The position numbers were made by a program, and so were the translations under genes. Source: Actinokineospora globicatena (lineage in GTDB: Bacteria; Actinomycetota; Actinomycetes; Mycobacteriales; Pseudonocardiaceae). From it: 64,000 bases of DNA. Numbering within the stretch: the stretch's first letter is position 1; the number at the start of each line of letters is the position of its first letter. Positions 1-20,300 of this stretch are shown here, one piece after another. The notes beneath the pieces were generated by a model. The model was not told the origin of the DNA and searched no databases. It worked only from the letters and a program-made list of their open reading frames with translations. The stretch is taken from the NCBI RefSeq assembly GCF_024171945.1, contig NZ_JAMTCR010000002.1, forward strand, positions 2,790,001-2,854,000, given 5' to 3'.

Positions 1-5352
<5,352 letters not shown>

Positions 5353-5371
5353 GCCCCGGGAGGCACTCAAA

Positions 5372-8300
5372 ATGACCACATCGGATTCCCGCAGAAGCCG
5401 CCTCGACGCCCTCCCGGCCCACCTCCGCGCGCAGATGGAAAAGCGCCTCGCGGGCAAAGCCGGTGGCGCCCCCAAGCCTTCGACCATCCCGATCACGCCC
5501 CGCGACGGCGCGCTGCCGCTCTCGTCCGCCCAGCAGCGCCTGTGGTTCCTCAGCGAGTTCAACCCCGGCGGCAACGACTACAACTCCGGCGCCGCACTGC
5601 GGTTCACCGGCGACCTGGACGTCCCCGCGCTCACCGCCGCCATCGGTGCGCTCGCGAACCGGCATGAGTCGCTGCGCACGACGTTCCGCGAGGACGACGG
5701 CAGGCCCGTGCAGGTCGTGCACGAGTCGGTCGACATCGCCGTGCGCCAGGCCGACTGCACGGAGCAAGCGCTTGCGGACACGTTGCAGGAGGAGTTCTCC
5801 GGCGCGTTCGACCTGCGCGAGGGCCCGCTGCTGCGGGCGCTGCTGCTGCGGTTGAGTCAGCAGGAGCACGTGCTCCTGCTGACCGTGCACCACATTGCGG
5901 TCGACGGCTGGTCACTCTCGGTGCTCACCGAGGAACTGGCCGAGCTGTACGCCGGGCGCGACCTGCCCGCGCCGCGGCTGCACTACGCGGACTTCGCCGC
6001 CTGGCAGCAGGAACGGTTGACTGGTCCGTCGATGGACAAGCACCTCGCGTACTGGCGGGAAGCGCTGTCCGGGGTCGAGCCGCTGGCCCTGCCCACCGAC
6101 CGCCCGCGCCCGCCCGTGCGCACCCCGGCGGGCGCCGCGCACCAGTTCACCGTGCCCGCCGCCATCACCGCCCGGCTGACGAACCTGGCGCGCGCCAACG
6201 ACACCACGCTGTTCACCACCCTCATGGCGGCCTGCAAGCTGCTCGTCGCCCGCTACGGCGGCGTCGACGACGTCGCGCTGGGCACGGTCACCGCCGGGCG
6301 CGGCCTCGCCGAGCTGAACAAGGTCGTCGGGTTCTTCGTCAACACCGTCGTGCTGCGCTCCACTGTGGACCAGAAGACCAGCTTCGTCGACTTCCTGCGC
6401 GCTGTCAACGGCACCGCCCTCGACGCGTTCAGCCACGACGAGGTGCCGTTCGACCGGCTGGTGGAGGCCGTCGGCGCGCCGCGCGACCCCAGCCGCAACC
6501 CGCTGTTCGACGTCCTCGTGCTGCTGCAGAACGCCTCGCGCGGTCTGCCGAAGTTCCCCGGTCTCACCGTGCGAGAGGTGGACCTGCGCCGGTGGGCGGC
6601 CAACTTCGACCTCAGCGTCGAGTTCAGCGAGCGCGCCGACCAGCTCGACTGCGTCCTGGAGTACAGCACCGACCTGTTCGACCCGGCCACCGTCGAGCGC
6701 TTCGCCGGGCACCTGCTGACCCTGCTCGCCGGGATCGCCGCCGCCCCGGACCGGCCGATGACCGAGCTGCCCTGGCTGACCGGCACCGAACTGCGCACCG
6801 TCACCGAGGGCTGGAACGACACCGCCCTCCCCGTCGCGGCGACCACCTTCCCCGCCGTGTTCGAGGCGCAGACCCGGAGCACGCCGGACGCGACCGCGTT
6901 GGTCTACGCGGGTGAGCGCCTGACCTACGCCGAACTCAACGCCCGCGCGAACCGCGTCGCGCACCACCTCGTTGGACAGGGTGTGCGCCGTGAACAGGTA
7001 GTGGCTGTGTCGCTGCCGCGTTCGATCGATGCCGTGGTCGCCCAACTCGGTGTGTTCAAGGCGGGTGCGGTGTACCTGCCGGTCGACCCGTCGCTGCCCG
7101 CCGAGCGCCGCGCACACCTCGTCACCGACTCCGGTGCGGTCCTGGTTATCGACACAGCGCTGGACACCGCGGCGTTCGTCGACGGGCCCGACACCGACCC
7201 CGAGGTCGGGCTGCGGCCGGACAACACCGCGTACGTCATCTACACCTCCGGGTCGACCGGCAAGCCCAAGGGCGTCGCGGTCGAGCACCGGGCGCTGGTG
7301 AACCTGCTGCACAGCCACCTCGCCGACTTCGCCGGTGGCGACCGGTTGCGGGTCGCGCTGTCGGCCGTGTTCTCCTTCGACACCTCGCTCGAAGGTCCCG
7401 TCCTGATGGCGGGCGGCCACGAGCTGCACCTGCTCGGCGACGACGTGCGCCTGGACCCCGACGCGCTGGTCGCCTACGTGGTCGGCGAGCGCGTCGACTT
7501 CCTGGACCTCACCCCGTCGTACCTGCGCAAGCTGCTGCCCGCCGGGCTCCTCGCGCACCCCGACCACCAGCCCGCCGTGCTGATGCTCGGCGGTGAGGCC
7601 CTGGGTGACGACCTGTGGCGTGAGCTTGGTTCGTTGCCGGGCACCGCCGTGCACAACTTCTACGGCCCCACCGAGACCACCGTCGACGCACTGTCCACTG
7701 TGGTGTCCGGGGACCGGCCGACGATCGGCCGCCCGCTGCGCAACCTGCGGGCGTACGTGCTCGACGAGGACTTCCGCCCCGTGCCCGCCGGTGTCCCCGG
7801 TGAGCTGCACATCGCGGGCGCCCAGCTCGCGCGCGGTTACCTCGACCGCGCGGGCTTGACCGCCGACCGGTTCGTCGCGGACCCGTTCGGCGCGCCCGGT
7901 TCCCGCATGTACCGCACCGGTGACCTGGCCCGCTGGACCGCCGAGGGCACCGTGGAGTACCTGGGTCGCACCGACGACCAGGTCAAGATCCGCGGCTTCC
8001 GCATCGAGCCGGGGGAGATCGAGGCCGCGCTGCTGGCCCGCCCCGGCATCCGCGAGGCCGCCGTCGTCGCCAGGGAGGACGGTGGGCACCGCAGGCTGGT
8101 CGCCTACATCGTCGCCGGTCAGGTCGACACCACCGAACTCCGCGCTGCGTTGAAGGCGACGTTGCCGGACTACATGGTGCCCGCCGCGTTCGTCGAGCTC
8201 GACAAGCTCCCGATGACGCGCAACGGCAAGCTCGACAAGGCATCGCTGCCCGCGCCGGAGTTCAGCGCCGCCGCCGAGGCCGAGTACGTGGCCCCGCGCG

Positions 8301-11300
8301 ACGAGACCGAGGACCTGCTGGCCCGGCTGTGGGCCGACGCGCTGGGCACCGAGCGGGTCGGGGTCACCGACAACTTCTTCGCCCTGGGCGGGGACTCGAT
8401 CCTCAGCATCCAGATCGTGTCCCGGGCCCGCCAGGCCGGACTGCGGCTGACCTCCCGCGACGTGTTCGTCAACCAGACGATCGCGGAGTTGGCGCTGGTC
8501 GTCACCCGCGACACCGCGCCGGTCGAGCGGGCCGTGCCGGAGGGTCCCGCGCCGCTGACGCCGATCCAGCGCTGGTTCTTCCAGACCCACGGCCCCCGCG
8601 CGCACTTCACCATGTCCGTGCTGTTCGACCTCGCCGAGGACACCGACCTCACCGCGCTCGAGGCCGCGCTGCGGGCCGTCGTGCGCCACCACGCCGCGCT
8701 GCGCACCCGGTTCCGCCAGGTCGACGGCCAGTGGCGGCAGGAACCGGCCGACGTCCAGGTCGACCTGGCCAGGGGCGGCGGCATCGAGGCGGCCCGCGCG
8801 GAGATCGACCTCGCCGACGGCCCACTGCTGCGCGCGCTGCTGCTCGACGACGGCAGGCTGTTCCTCACCGTGCACCACCTCGTCATGGACGGCGTCTCGT
8901 GGCGCGTCCTGCTCGACGACCTGGTCACCGCCTACACCCAGCTGCGCGACCAGAAGCCGGTCGACCTGCCCGCCGTCGGCACGACCTTCGCCGAGTGGTC
9001 CCACCGGCTCGGTGACCTCGTGGCCGGTGGTGGTCTCGACTCCGCGCTGGAGCACTGGACCTCGGTTCCCGACCCGAACCCGCTGCCGGTCGACATGACC
9101 TCGGCGGGGGAGAACACCTCGGGGACCACGGCGACCGTCACCGTGCGGCTGGAGTCGGCCGTGACCGACGCCGTGCTCCGCACCGTGCCCGAGCGCTACC
9201 GCACCCGCGTCAACGACGTCCTGCTCAGCGCGCTCGGCCGGGTCCTGACCCGGTGGACCGGCGAGAACACCGCCGCGATCACCCTGGAGGGCCACGGTCG
9301 CGAGGAGGTCGTGGACGGCGCCGACCTGACCCGCACCGTCGGCTGGTTCACCACCCAGTTCCCGGTTGTGCTCGACCTGCCCGGCGGCGACTGGGACGCC
9401 GTGCTCAAGTCGGTCAAGGAGCAGCTGCGGGCGGTCCCGCACAACGGCCTGAGCTACGAGGCGCTGCGGTACCTGACCCCCGACAGCCCACTGGCCGGGC
9501 GGCCGCTGCCGCGCATCAGCTTCAACTACCACGGCCGGTTCGAGACCGACGACGAGAACGGCCCGTTCGGCGCCCGCTACGACGCGGGCCCCGAGGTCGA
9601 CCCGAACGCCGAGCGCGACTTCGAGCTCGAGGTCATCGGCCTGGTCGAGTCCGACGAACTGGTGCTGAGCTGGGAGTACTCGACCGCGCTGCACCACCCG
9701 GCGACCGTGCGCAGGCTGGCGGAGGCGATGCTGGCCGAGCTGCGCGGGATCGCCGCGCACTGCGCCGCCCCCGGCTCCGGTGGCCGCACCCCGTCGGACT
9801 TCCCGCTGGCGCGCCTCACCCAGTCCCAAGTGGACACCATCGCGGGCGACGGCTCCGACATCGAGGACATCTACCCGCTGACCCCGCTGCAGGCGGGCAT
9901 GGTCTTCCACAGCCTGGTCGACCCGGACAACGGCGCCTACGTCGACCAAGTCCGCCTGGTGCTCGACGGCGTCACCGAGCCCACCGCGCTGGTCGCCGCG
10001 TTCCAGACCGTCGTCGACCGCACCCCGGTGCTGCGCACGGCCGTGGTCTGGGCCGACGTCGCCGAGCCGGTGCAGGTGGTGCGCCGCGCGGTGCGGCTCG
10101 ACGCCGACGTCCGCGACTGGCGCGACCTCTCCGCGCGCGACCAGGACAAGGCCCTGTCCCACCTGCTCGCCGAGGACCGCGCCCGAGAGTTCACTTTGGA
10201 CACCGCGCCGCTAATGCGCATCTCCGTGCTTCGGCTGACCGAGGACCGGGTGCTGCTGGTCTGGGCGTCGCACCACGTGCTGCTCGACGGGTGGAGCACC
10301 GCGCAGGTCTTCGGTGAGGTCGTCGAGCGCTACACCGCGCTGGTCGAGGGAACCACGCCCGCCGCGCCGGTGCGCAGGCCGTTCCGCGACCACGTGCGCT
10401 GGCTGTCCGAACAGGACAACGCGGCCGCTGACGCGCACTGGGCCGGGGTGCTGGCCGGGTTCGCCGAGCCCGTGGCAGTGCCGTGGGACCACGCTCCCGC
10501 GCAGGCACACCGCACCGAGTCGAGCGCGTCGGTCAAGACCGTGATCGACCCGGCCGAGTCCGAGCGGCTGCGCGCCGCCGCGCAGCGGGCCGGACTGACC
10601 GTCAACACCGTCGTCCAGGGCGCGTGGGCGCTGCTGCTGGCGCGGTGGGCGGGCACGACCGACGTCGTGTTCGGCACCACAGTGTCCGGCCGCCCCGCCG
10701 AGCTGTCCGGCGTCGAGTCCATGGTCGGCATGTTCATCAACACCGTCCCGACCCGGGTTCTCGCCGACCCCTCTCGTCCGGCCGGGGCGTGGCTGCGCGA
10801 CATCCAGGCCGCGCAGAGCGAGTCCCGCCGGTTCGACTACCTCGCGCTGTCCCGCATCCAGTCCCACAGCGCGGTCGAGCCGGGCGCGGCGCTGTTCGAC
10901 AGCGTCGTCGTGTTCGAGAACTACCCGTTCGAGGACGCCTCTCGTGAAGGCGGTGTGCGGGTCGCCGAGGTCACGGCGGTCGACACGACGAACCTCCCGC
11001 TCACGCTGTCCGCGCACGTCGACGACCGGGTGCACCTCGACCTGGGCTACGACCCCGCGCTGCTCGACCCCGCGACCGCCGAGCGGGTCGCGAGCTGGCT
11101 GCGCACGCTGGTGACCGCGTTGGTGCAGGACCAGGACCGGGCCATCGGCGCGCTGCCCTGGGTGTCCACTGAGGACCACGAGCGGGTGCTCCGCGCGTTC
11201 AACGACACCGACCACCCGCTGCCGTACGAGCCGCTGACCGAGGTGTTCGAGCGGCAGGCCGCCCGCACCCCGGACGCGACCGCGCTGGTGTTCGGCAACC

Positions 11301-14300
11301 GCGCGCTGAGCTTCGCCGAGGTCGAGTCCGCCGCGAACCGGTTGGCGCACAAGCTGATCGCCGATGGTGCCGGTCCGGAGACCGTCGTCGCGCTGACCAT
11401 GCCCCGGTCGGCCGACACGGTCATCGCGATCCTCGCCGTCGGCAAGGCGGGCGCGGCGTTCCTGCCCGTCGACCCGACCCTGCCCGCCGAGCGGGTCGCG
11501 TACCTGCTCGACGACGCCAAGCCGGTGCTGGTGCTCGACGGCACGACCGACACCAGCGGTTTCCCCGAGACCAGCCCCGGTCGGGAGATCCGGCCGGAGC
11601 AGGCCGCGTACGTCATCTACACCTCGGGCTCCACCGGCCGCCCCAAGGGCGTCGTGATCAGCCAGGGCAACCTGTCCGCGCTGCACCAGGACCACCGGGT
11701 CGACATCACCAGCGTCGACCGCACCCGGTTCGCGCTGACCGCGACCTTCTCCTTCGACACCTCGCTGGAAGGCCTGCTGTTCCTCGTCGACGGGCACGAG
11801 GTGCACGTCATCGACTCGGACCTGCGGATCGACCCGGCCGCGTTCGTCGACTACATCAGCACCCGCGGCATCGAGTACGTCGACCTCACCCCCACCCACG
11901 CCACGCACCTGGCCGCCGCCGGGCTGCTGGACAGCGGGCTCAAGGTGCTCATGCTCGGCGGCGAGGCGCTGTCGGAGAAGCTGTGGCGCGACGCCCAGGC
12001 CAAGGGGCTGCGGGTCGTGAACTACTACGGCCCCACCGAGACCACGGTGGACGCCACCGTCCTGTTCTCCGGTGAGGCCGAGCGGCCGCTGATCGGTCGA
12101 CCGCTGCGCAACACCCAGGCGTACGTGCTCGACGAGAACCTGGACCCGCTGCCGCCGGGTGTCCCCGGCGAGCTCTACCTCGCGGGCGTCCAGGTCGCGC
12201 GCGGCTACCTGGACCGCGCCGGGCTGACGGCGGACCGGTTCATCGCCGACCCGTTCGGCGCGTCCGGCACCCGCATGTACCGCACCGGCGACCGCGTGCG
12301 GTGGACCGAGAACGGCCTGCTGGACTACCTGGGCCGCGCCGACGACCAGGTCAAGATCCGCGGCTTCCGCATCGAGCCCGGCGAGATCGCGGCGGTGCTG
12401 CGGGAGCAGGCCGGGATCAGCGACGCTGCCGTGGTCCCGTTCAGCGACGCCACCGGCACCCGCCTGGTCGCCTACGTCGTCGGGACGGCCGAGGGTGACC
12501 TGCGCGCCGAGTTGGCCAAGCAGCTGCCGGACTACATGGTGCCCGCCGCCGTCGTGGCGCTGCCCGCGTTGCCGGTCAACGCCAGCGGCAAGCTCGACCG
12601 CCGCGCCCTGCCCGCGCCCGAGTTCGCCGCGACGGCCACGCACGTCGAGCCCCGCACCGAGGCTGAGCGCGTTGTCGCCGCCGCGTGGGCCGAGGTTCTC
12701 CGCGTGTCCGAGGTCGGCGCCGAGGACAACTTCTTCGCCCTCGGTGGCGACTCGATCCTCAGCATCCAGGTCGTGTCCCGGCTGCGCACCGCGTTCGGCA
12801 CTCAGATCTCCCCGCGCGCGGTGTTCGACCACCCGACCGTCGCGGCGCTCGCCAGGGCCGTCCCGGTGGAGCGAACCGACGCGATCCCCGTGGTCGACCA
12901 CAGTGGACCGGTCCCGCAATCGTTTGCGCAGCGCAGGCTCTGGTTCTTGGACCAGTTCGAGCCGGGTGACACCGAGTACGTCAGCCCGACCGCGCTGCGC
13001 CTGACCGGCCCGCTCGACGTGACCGCCCTGACCGCCGCGCTGACCGGCCTCATCGCCCGGCACGAGTCGCTGCGCACCACGTTCGACGAGGTCGGCGGCG
13101 AGGCCGTGCAGATCGTGCGCGAGCCGTACCTGGCCGACCTGGTCGTGGTGGACGGCGACCCCGAGAAGGCCTTGACGCGGGAAGCGGCCCAGCCGTTCGA
13201 CCTGCGTCAAGGGCCGTTGCTGCGCACCACGTTGGTGCGGGTCGCGCCGCAGGAGCACGTGCTCGTGCTGACGCTGCACCACATCATCACCGACGGCTGG
13301 TCGACCGCCGTCCTCACCGACGACCTCGCCGCGCTCTACCGCGCCGAACTGTCCGGTGTGGAGGCCGAACTCCCCGCCATCCCCGTCCGCTACACCGACT
13401 TCACCGTGTGGCAGCGCGACCAGGGCAGCGACGTCGACTTCTGGCAGGCCGCGCTGGCCGGGATCGAGCCGCTGGAGCTGCCGACCGACCGACCGCGCCC
13501 CGCCGTGCGCACCACCTCGGGCGCCAAGCACGAGTTCACCCTGCCCGCAGCCACCAGCGACGCGCTGCGCCAGGTCGGCCGCCGGGTCGACGGCACCCTG
13601 TTCACCACCCTGCTCGCCGCCTGCCAGGTCCTGTTCGCCCGCTACAGCGGCCAGTCCGACATCACCCTGGGCACCGTCGCCTCCGGCCGGGACCGCGCCG
13701 AGCTGGAGCGGGTCGTCGGGTTCTTCGTCAACACCGTCGTGCTCCGCTCCACTGTGGACTTGCGGGCGCCGTTCGCCCAGATCCTCGCCGGGGCCCGGGC
13801 CACCGCCCTGGAGGCCTTCGCCCACCAGGACGTGCCGTTCGAGCGCGTCGTGGACGCGGTCGCCCCGGTGCGCGACACCAGCCGCAGCCCGCTGTTCGAC
13901 GTGATGGTGCTGCTGCAGAACACCCCCGACGAGGTGCCCGCCATCGCCGGGCTCACCGTCGCCGAGGTCGACCTCCCGGTCACCACCTCCACCCACGACC
14001 TGACCGTCGAGTTCCAGGAGTCGGCCGACGGGCTGCGCGGCGCGGTCGAGTTCAACCCGGACCTGTTCGACCCCGCGACCGTCGAGCGCCTCACCGGGCA
14101 CCTCACGGCGCTGCTCACCGCGATCGCGGCCGACCCGGACCAGGTCGCCGGTGACATCGACCTGCTCGACGCCGCCGAGCGGCAGCGCGTCGAGGCCTGG
14201 CAGGGCACCCGCGAGGGCGAGTTCCCGCCGCTGACCAGGCTGTTCGCCGAGCAGGCCGCCCGCGTCCCGGACGCCGACGCCGTCGTGTTCGGCACCGACC

Positions 14301-17300
14301 GGCGCACCTTCGCGCAGGTGGAGTCCGCCGCGAACCAGCTCGCCCGCTACCTCGTCGCCCGCGGCGCCGGACCGGAGCGCCTCGTCGCGCTCGCCCTGCC
14401 CCGCTCGGCCGACGTGGTCGTCGCGATCCTGGCCACGCTCAAGTCCGGCGCCGCCTACCTGCCGATCGACACGACCCTCCCGACGGAGCGGGTCGAGTTC
14501 CTGCTCGCCGACGCCGCGCCCACCGTCGTGCTCGACACCATCCCGGACCTGACCGGCTGGGACGACACGGACCTCGGTGTCGACCCGCACCCGCGCGGCG
14601 CCGCCTACGTGATCCACACCTCCGGCTCCACCGGCACCCCCAAGGGCGTCGTGGTCGACCACGGCAACCTGGCCGCGCTCGCCGCCCACCAGCGCGCCGA
14701 CCTGATCGACCCGCTCGGCCCAGGCCTGCGCTACGGCCAGACCTCGGTGTTCTCCTTCGACACCGCCGTGGAGGGCCTGCTGTTCCTGGCGGCCGGGCAC
14801 ACCCTGCACGTCATCGACGACGACACCCGGCTCGACCCGCACGCCCTGGTCGGCTACGCGACCGAGCACCTCGACGTGCTGGACGTGACCCCCGCGCACG
14901 CCCGCCGACTCGTCGAGGCCGGGCTGCTCGACGCCGGTCTCCGCGTGCTGACCCTCGGTGGCGAGGCCATCGACCCGGCGCTGTGGCGCGACCTGGCGGC
15001 CGCCGACCTCACCGCGGTCAACCTCTACGGGCCGACCGAGGTCACCGTGGACGCCACCCGGGCCAAGATCACCGGTGAGCGCGCCACGATCGGCAGTCCG
15101 CTGTCCACCACCCGCGCCTACGTGCTCGACCAGGACGGCCACCAGCAGCCGATCGGCGTGCCCGGCGAGCTGTTCCTGGCGGGTCCGCAGGTCACGCGCG
15201 GCTACCTCGGGCGACCGGGCCTCACCGCGGACCGGTTCGCCGCCGACCCGTTCGGCGCCCCCGGCACCCGCATGTACCGCACCGGCGACCGGGCGCGGTG
15301 GCTGGCGGACGGGACCCTGGAGTTCCTCGGCCGCGCCGACGACCAGGTCAAGATCCGCGGCCACCGGGTCGAGCCGGGCGAGGTCACCGCCGCGCTGCTG
15401 CGGCACGAGGACGTCCGCGACGCCGCTGTCGTCGCCCGACCGCACGGCGGCCACCTGCGGCTCGTCGGCTACGTCGTGGGGTCGGACGCCGACTTCGGCG
15501 CGTTCCTGCGGCTGGCGCTGCCGGACTACATGGTGCCGTCGGCGTTCGTGCTGCTCGACCGGCTCCCGGTCACCCACAACGGCAAGCTCGACCACCGCGC
15601 CCTCCCGGAGCCGGTGGCGGTGGCCACCACGCACGTGCCGCCGCGACCGGGCACGGAGACCACGCTCGCCGACATCTGGGCCGAGGTCCTCGGCGTGCCC
15701 CAGGTCGGCGCGGCGGACAACTTCTTCGCCCTCGGCGGCGACTCGATCCTGAGCATGCAGGTCGTGTCCCAGGCCAGGGCGGCGGGGCTGGCCATCACCT
15801 CCAAGGACGTGTTCGTCCGGCAGACCGTCGCCGAACTCGCCACCGTCGCCACCGCGACCACCACCGCCGTCGCGCGGCCGGTCATCACCGGTCCCGCGCC
15901 GCTGACCCCGATCCAGCACTGGTTCTTCGCCACCCACGCCCCGGACCAGCGCGACCACTTCACCATGGCGATGACCTTCGCCCTGGCCCCCGACGTCGAC
16001 CACGCCCGGCTGCTCGCCGCCGTCGGCCGCGTCGTCGACCACCACCCGGCCCTGCGCACCCGGTTCTTTCAGACCGACGCCGGGTGGGTGCAGGAGCCGA
16101 CCGACTCGGGTGTCACCGACCGGATCGACATCGCCTCGGGCCGGGTGGTGCGGGCGGCCGTCGAGCACGACCAGTTGCGGCTGGAGGTCCACCACCTGGT
16201 GATCGACGCCGTGTCGTGGCGCGTCGTGCTCGCCGACCTGGAACGCGCGTACCGGGGCGAGTTCCTGGCCCCGGCTGTCCCGTTCGGACAGTGGGCGCAC
16301 CAGTTGGCCGACCTGACCGTCGGCGGCGGGTTCGACGCCGACCTGGCGCACTGGCAGACGATCCCGGAGACGCCTGCCCTCCCGGTGGACGGCACCGGTG
16401 ACAAGGACGTGGCCGCCGGGTTCAGCGTGTCGCTGCCCGCGCCGGTCACCGACGCGCTGCTGCACCAGGTCCCGGACGTGTACCGCACCCAGGTCAACGA
16501 CGTGCTGCTCGCCGCGCTCGCCAAGGCCGTCACCGACTGGACCGGTCAGCCGCACGCGCTGATCACCCTGGAGGGCCACGGCCGCGAGGAGGTCGTCGAC
16601 GGCCTCGACATCGGCGGCACGGTCGGCTGGTTCACCAGCCAGTTCCCGGTGGCGCTGCCCGTCGCCGAGCAGTGGGCCGACACCCTCAAGACCGTCAAGG
16701 AGTCGCTGCGCGCGATCCCGAACCGGGGTCTGGGCTACGAGGCGCTGCGCTACCTCAAGGGCACCCTGGACCACACGCCCGAGCCGGAGATCGCGTTCAA
16801 CTACCTCGGCCGCTGGGACGCCGGTGACGCCTCCGGTGACCTGCTGCGCGAGCAGGTCGCCGACCCCGAGCGCCAAGGCCCGGTCATGCCGCGCAGCCAC
16901 CTGCTCGACGTCACGGCCGCTGTCACCGATGGTGTGCTGACCCTGGACTGGGAGTACGCGCCCGCCATCCACGACGAGACCACGGTCCGCGCCGTGGCCG
17001 ACCGGGTGCTGGCCGCGCTGCGGGAGATCGTCGCGCACTGCGCCGAGCCGGGCGCCGGTGGTCGCACCCCGTCGGACTTCCCGCTGGCCCGCCTCAGCCA
17101 GTCCGAAGTGGACTCGCTGGTCGGCGACGGCTCGGACGTCGTCGACATCTACCCGCTCACCCCGCTGCAGGCCGGGATGCTTTTCCACGGGCTGCTCGAC
17201 GCCGAGTCCTACGTCAACCGCACCCATGTGCGGCTGCGCGGGGTCACCGACGTGCGGCGCCTCGGCCAGGCCTGGCACGACGTCGCCGACCGGAACCCGG

Positions 17301-20300
17301 TGCTGCGCAGCCGCGTCGTGTGGCAGGGCGTGGCGGAGCCGGTGCAGGTCGTGCACGCGGGCTCCCAGGTCTCGGTGGAGCACGGGCCGATCGGCGAGGT
17401 CGGCATCGACCTGGTCACCGGGCCGCTCACCCGGGTCGTGCTGCACGAGGTCGAGCCCGGTGTGGTCGACCTGCTGTGGGTCTCGCACCACCTGCTGCTC
17501 GACGGCTGGAGCACCGCCCAGGTGTTCTCCGACGTCCTCGCCGCCTACGCCGGGGCGACCCTGCCCGCGCGCAGGCCGTTCCGCGACTACCTGGCCTGGC
17601 TCGCCGAGCAGGACTCGAGGGCGGCCGAGCGGCACTGGCGGGCCGTGCTCGACGGCGTGGAGGGACCGACGGCGCTGCCGTACGACCGCCCGCCGGTCGA
17701 CGCGCACCGGTCCCAGTCCAGCGCCCACGTCCGCGCCGCGTTCCCGGTCGGCGACGTCGGATCGCACGGCCTGACGCTGAACACGGTCGTGCAGGCCGCG
17801 TGGGCGTTGCTGCTGTCGCGCTACAGCGGCGACCGCGAGGTCGTCTTCGGCACCACGGTGTCCGGTCGGCCCGCCGACCTGCCCGGGGTCGAGGACATGG
17901 TCGGCATGTTCATCAACACCGTCGCCAGCCGCGTGCTGGTCGAGACCCGGGGCAGCGCCCTGCCCTGGCTGCGCGGGGTGCAGGCCGCCCAGGCCGAGTC
18001 CCGCCGGTTCGACCACGTCTCGCTGGCGCAGGTCCAGGCGTGGAGCGGCGTCGGGTCCCTGTTCGACAGCGTCGTCGCGTTCGAGAACTTCCCCGACGGC
18101 GCCGAGACCGACGGCGCGCCGGACGTGGAGACCGTCGACGGCGCGGAGGCGACCACCCTCGCGCTGAGCCTGTCCGCGCACCTGGACGGCGACCGGCTGC
18201 GGGTGGAACTCGGCTACGACCCGGCGCTGTTCGCCGACACCACGGCGCGGACCCTCGTCGACCGGTTGGTCGCCCTGGTGTCCGCGCTGACCGACGACCC
18301 CACGCGTGAGCTGGGCCAGTTGCCGTGGCTCACCGACACCGAGCACGCGCTCGTCGTCGACGTGTGGAACGAGACCGCCGCCGACGTCGAGCCGGTGACC
18401 TTCCCGCGGCTCGTCCGCGGTGAGGCGGGAGTGGTCGCGGTCGAGCAAGGGGACCGGGCGCTCACCTACGCCGAGCTGGACGCCGCCGCGAACCGCGTCG
18501 CGCACCTGCTGCACTCGTTGGGCGCACGACCCGAGCAGGTCGTCGCGCTGCTGATGCCCCGGTCGATCGACCTCGTGGTCGCGCAGCTGGCCGTGCTCAA
18601 AGCGGGCGCCGCGTACCTGCCGATCGACCCGAACTACCCGGCCGAGCGGATCGCGTTCATGCTCGACGACGCCCAGCCGGTGATCACGCTGGACGCGCTG
18701 CCGGACGCCGGGAGCTTCCCGGACACCGCGCCCGAGGTGGCCACCGCGGTCGACTCGCCCGCGTACGTCATCTACACCTCCGGGTCGACCGGGCGGCCCA
18801 AGGGCGTCGTGGTCACCCACCGGGGGCTGGCGAACTTCGCCGCCGCCGAGGCCGCGCGGTTCGACGTGCGGGCCGGGGACCGGGTGCTGGCGTTCTCCTC
18901 GCCGAGCTTCGACGCCTCGGTGCTGGAGCTGTGCATGGCGCTGCCCGCCGGGGCGACGCTGGTCGTCCCGCCCGCCGGGCCGCTGGTGGGGGAACCGCTG
19001 GGGGCCGCGCTGCGGGACCTGCGGATCACCCACACGCTGATCCCGCCGGTCGCGCTGGCGACCGTGCCGGACGTCGAGCTGCCGGACCTGCGGACCCTGG
19101 TCGTCGGTGGTGACGCGTCGTCGGCGGACCTGGTCCGCCGCTGGGCGCCGCGCACCGGGCTGATCAACGCCTACGGCCCGACCGAGGTGACCGTGGTCGC
19201 CACGTGGACCGCGCCGCTGTCGGCTTCCGCCGGGGCGCCGCCGATCGGGCGACCGCTGCCGAACACCCGCGCGTACGTGCTCGACGACGACCTCCGGCCG
19301 GTGCCGCCTGGTGTCCCGGGAGAGCTGTACGTCGCAGGCGTCGGCTTGGCCCGTGGGTATCTGGGTCGCCCCGGGATGACGGCGTCGCGATTCCTGGCGA
19401 ACCCGTTCGACGGTGGACGGATGTACCGGACCGGCGACGTCGTGCGCTGGACGGCCGATGGCGAGCTGGTGTTCGTCGGTCGAGCCGATGACCAGGTCAA
19501 GGTGCGCGGGTTCCGGATCGAACTCGGCGAGATCGAGTCCGTGATCGGCGCCCAGGCCGGGGTGTCGGCGGTGGCCGTGGTCGTCCGGGAGGACGAGCCG
19601 GGGGTCAAGCGGCTGGTCGCGTACGTGGTCGGGTCCTCGGCCGGGCTGCGCGAGGCGCTGTCGACCTCGCTGCCCGAGCACATGGTCCCGGCGGCGTTCG
19701 TCGAACTGGGCGCGCTTCCGTTGACCACCAACGGCAAGCTCGACCGGCGTGCGCTACCCGTTCCGGAGTGGACGGACAACGGCGACTTCGTGGCGCCGCG
19801 CACCGAGGCCGAGCGGGTCGTGGCCGGTGCGTGGGCCGAGGTGCTCGGGGTCGCCCAGGTTGGCGCGACGGACAACTTCTTCGCCCTCGGTGGCGACTCG
19901 ATCCTGAGCATCCGCGTCGTGGCTCGACTGCGCGACGCGCTCGGCACCGATGTCTCGCCCCGGCTCCTGTTCGACAACCCGACGGTCGCCGGACTGGCCA
20001 CCGCACTCGGGGGCGCGCCCGCCGCCGAGATCATTCCGGCGCTGCCCGACGCGGCCTCCTCGCCGCTGTCGTTCGCGCAGCAGCGGTTGTGGTTCCTGCA
20101 GGAGTTCGAGCCGAACAGCACCGAGTACGTGACGCCACTCGCGGTGCGCCTGCGCGGGCCGCTGGACCTGGGCGCGCTCGAAGCGGCCATGACGGCGCTC
20201 TCAGCGCGGCACGAGTCGCTGCGGACCACGTTCCACGGCGAGGACGGGCAGGGCACGCAGGTCGTGCACCCGGCCACCACCGTGGCCGTGCCGGTCGTGG

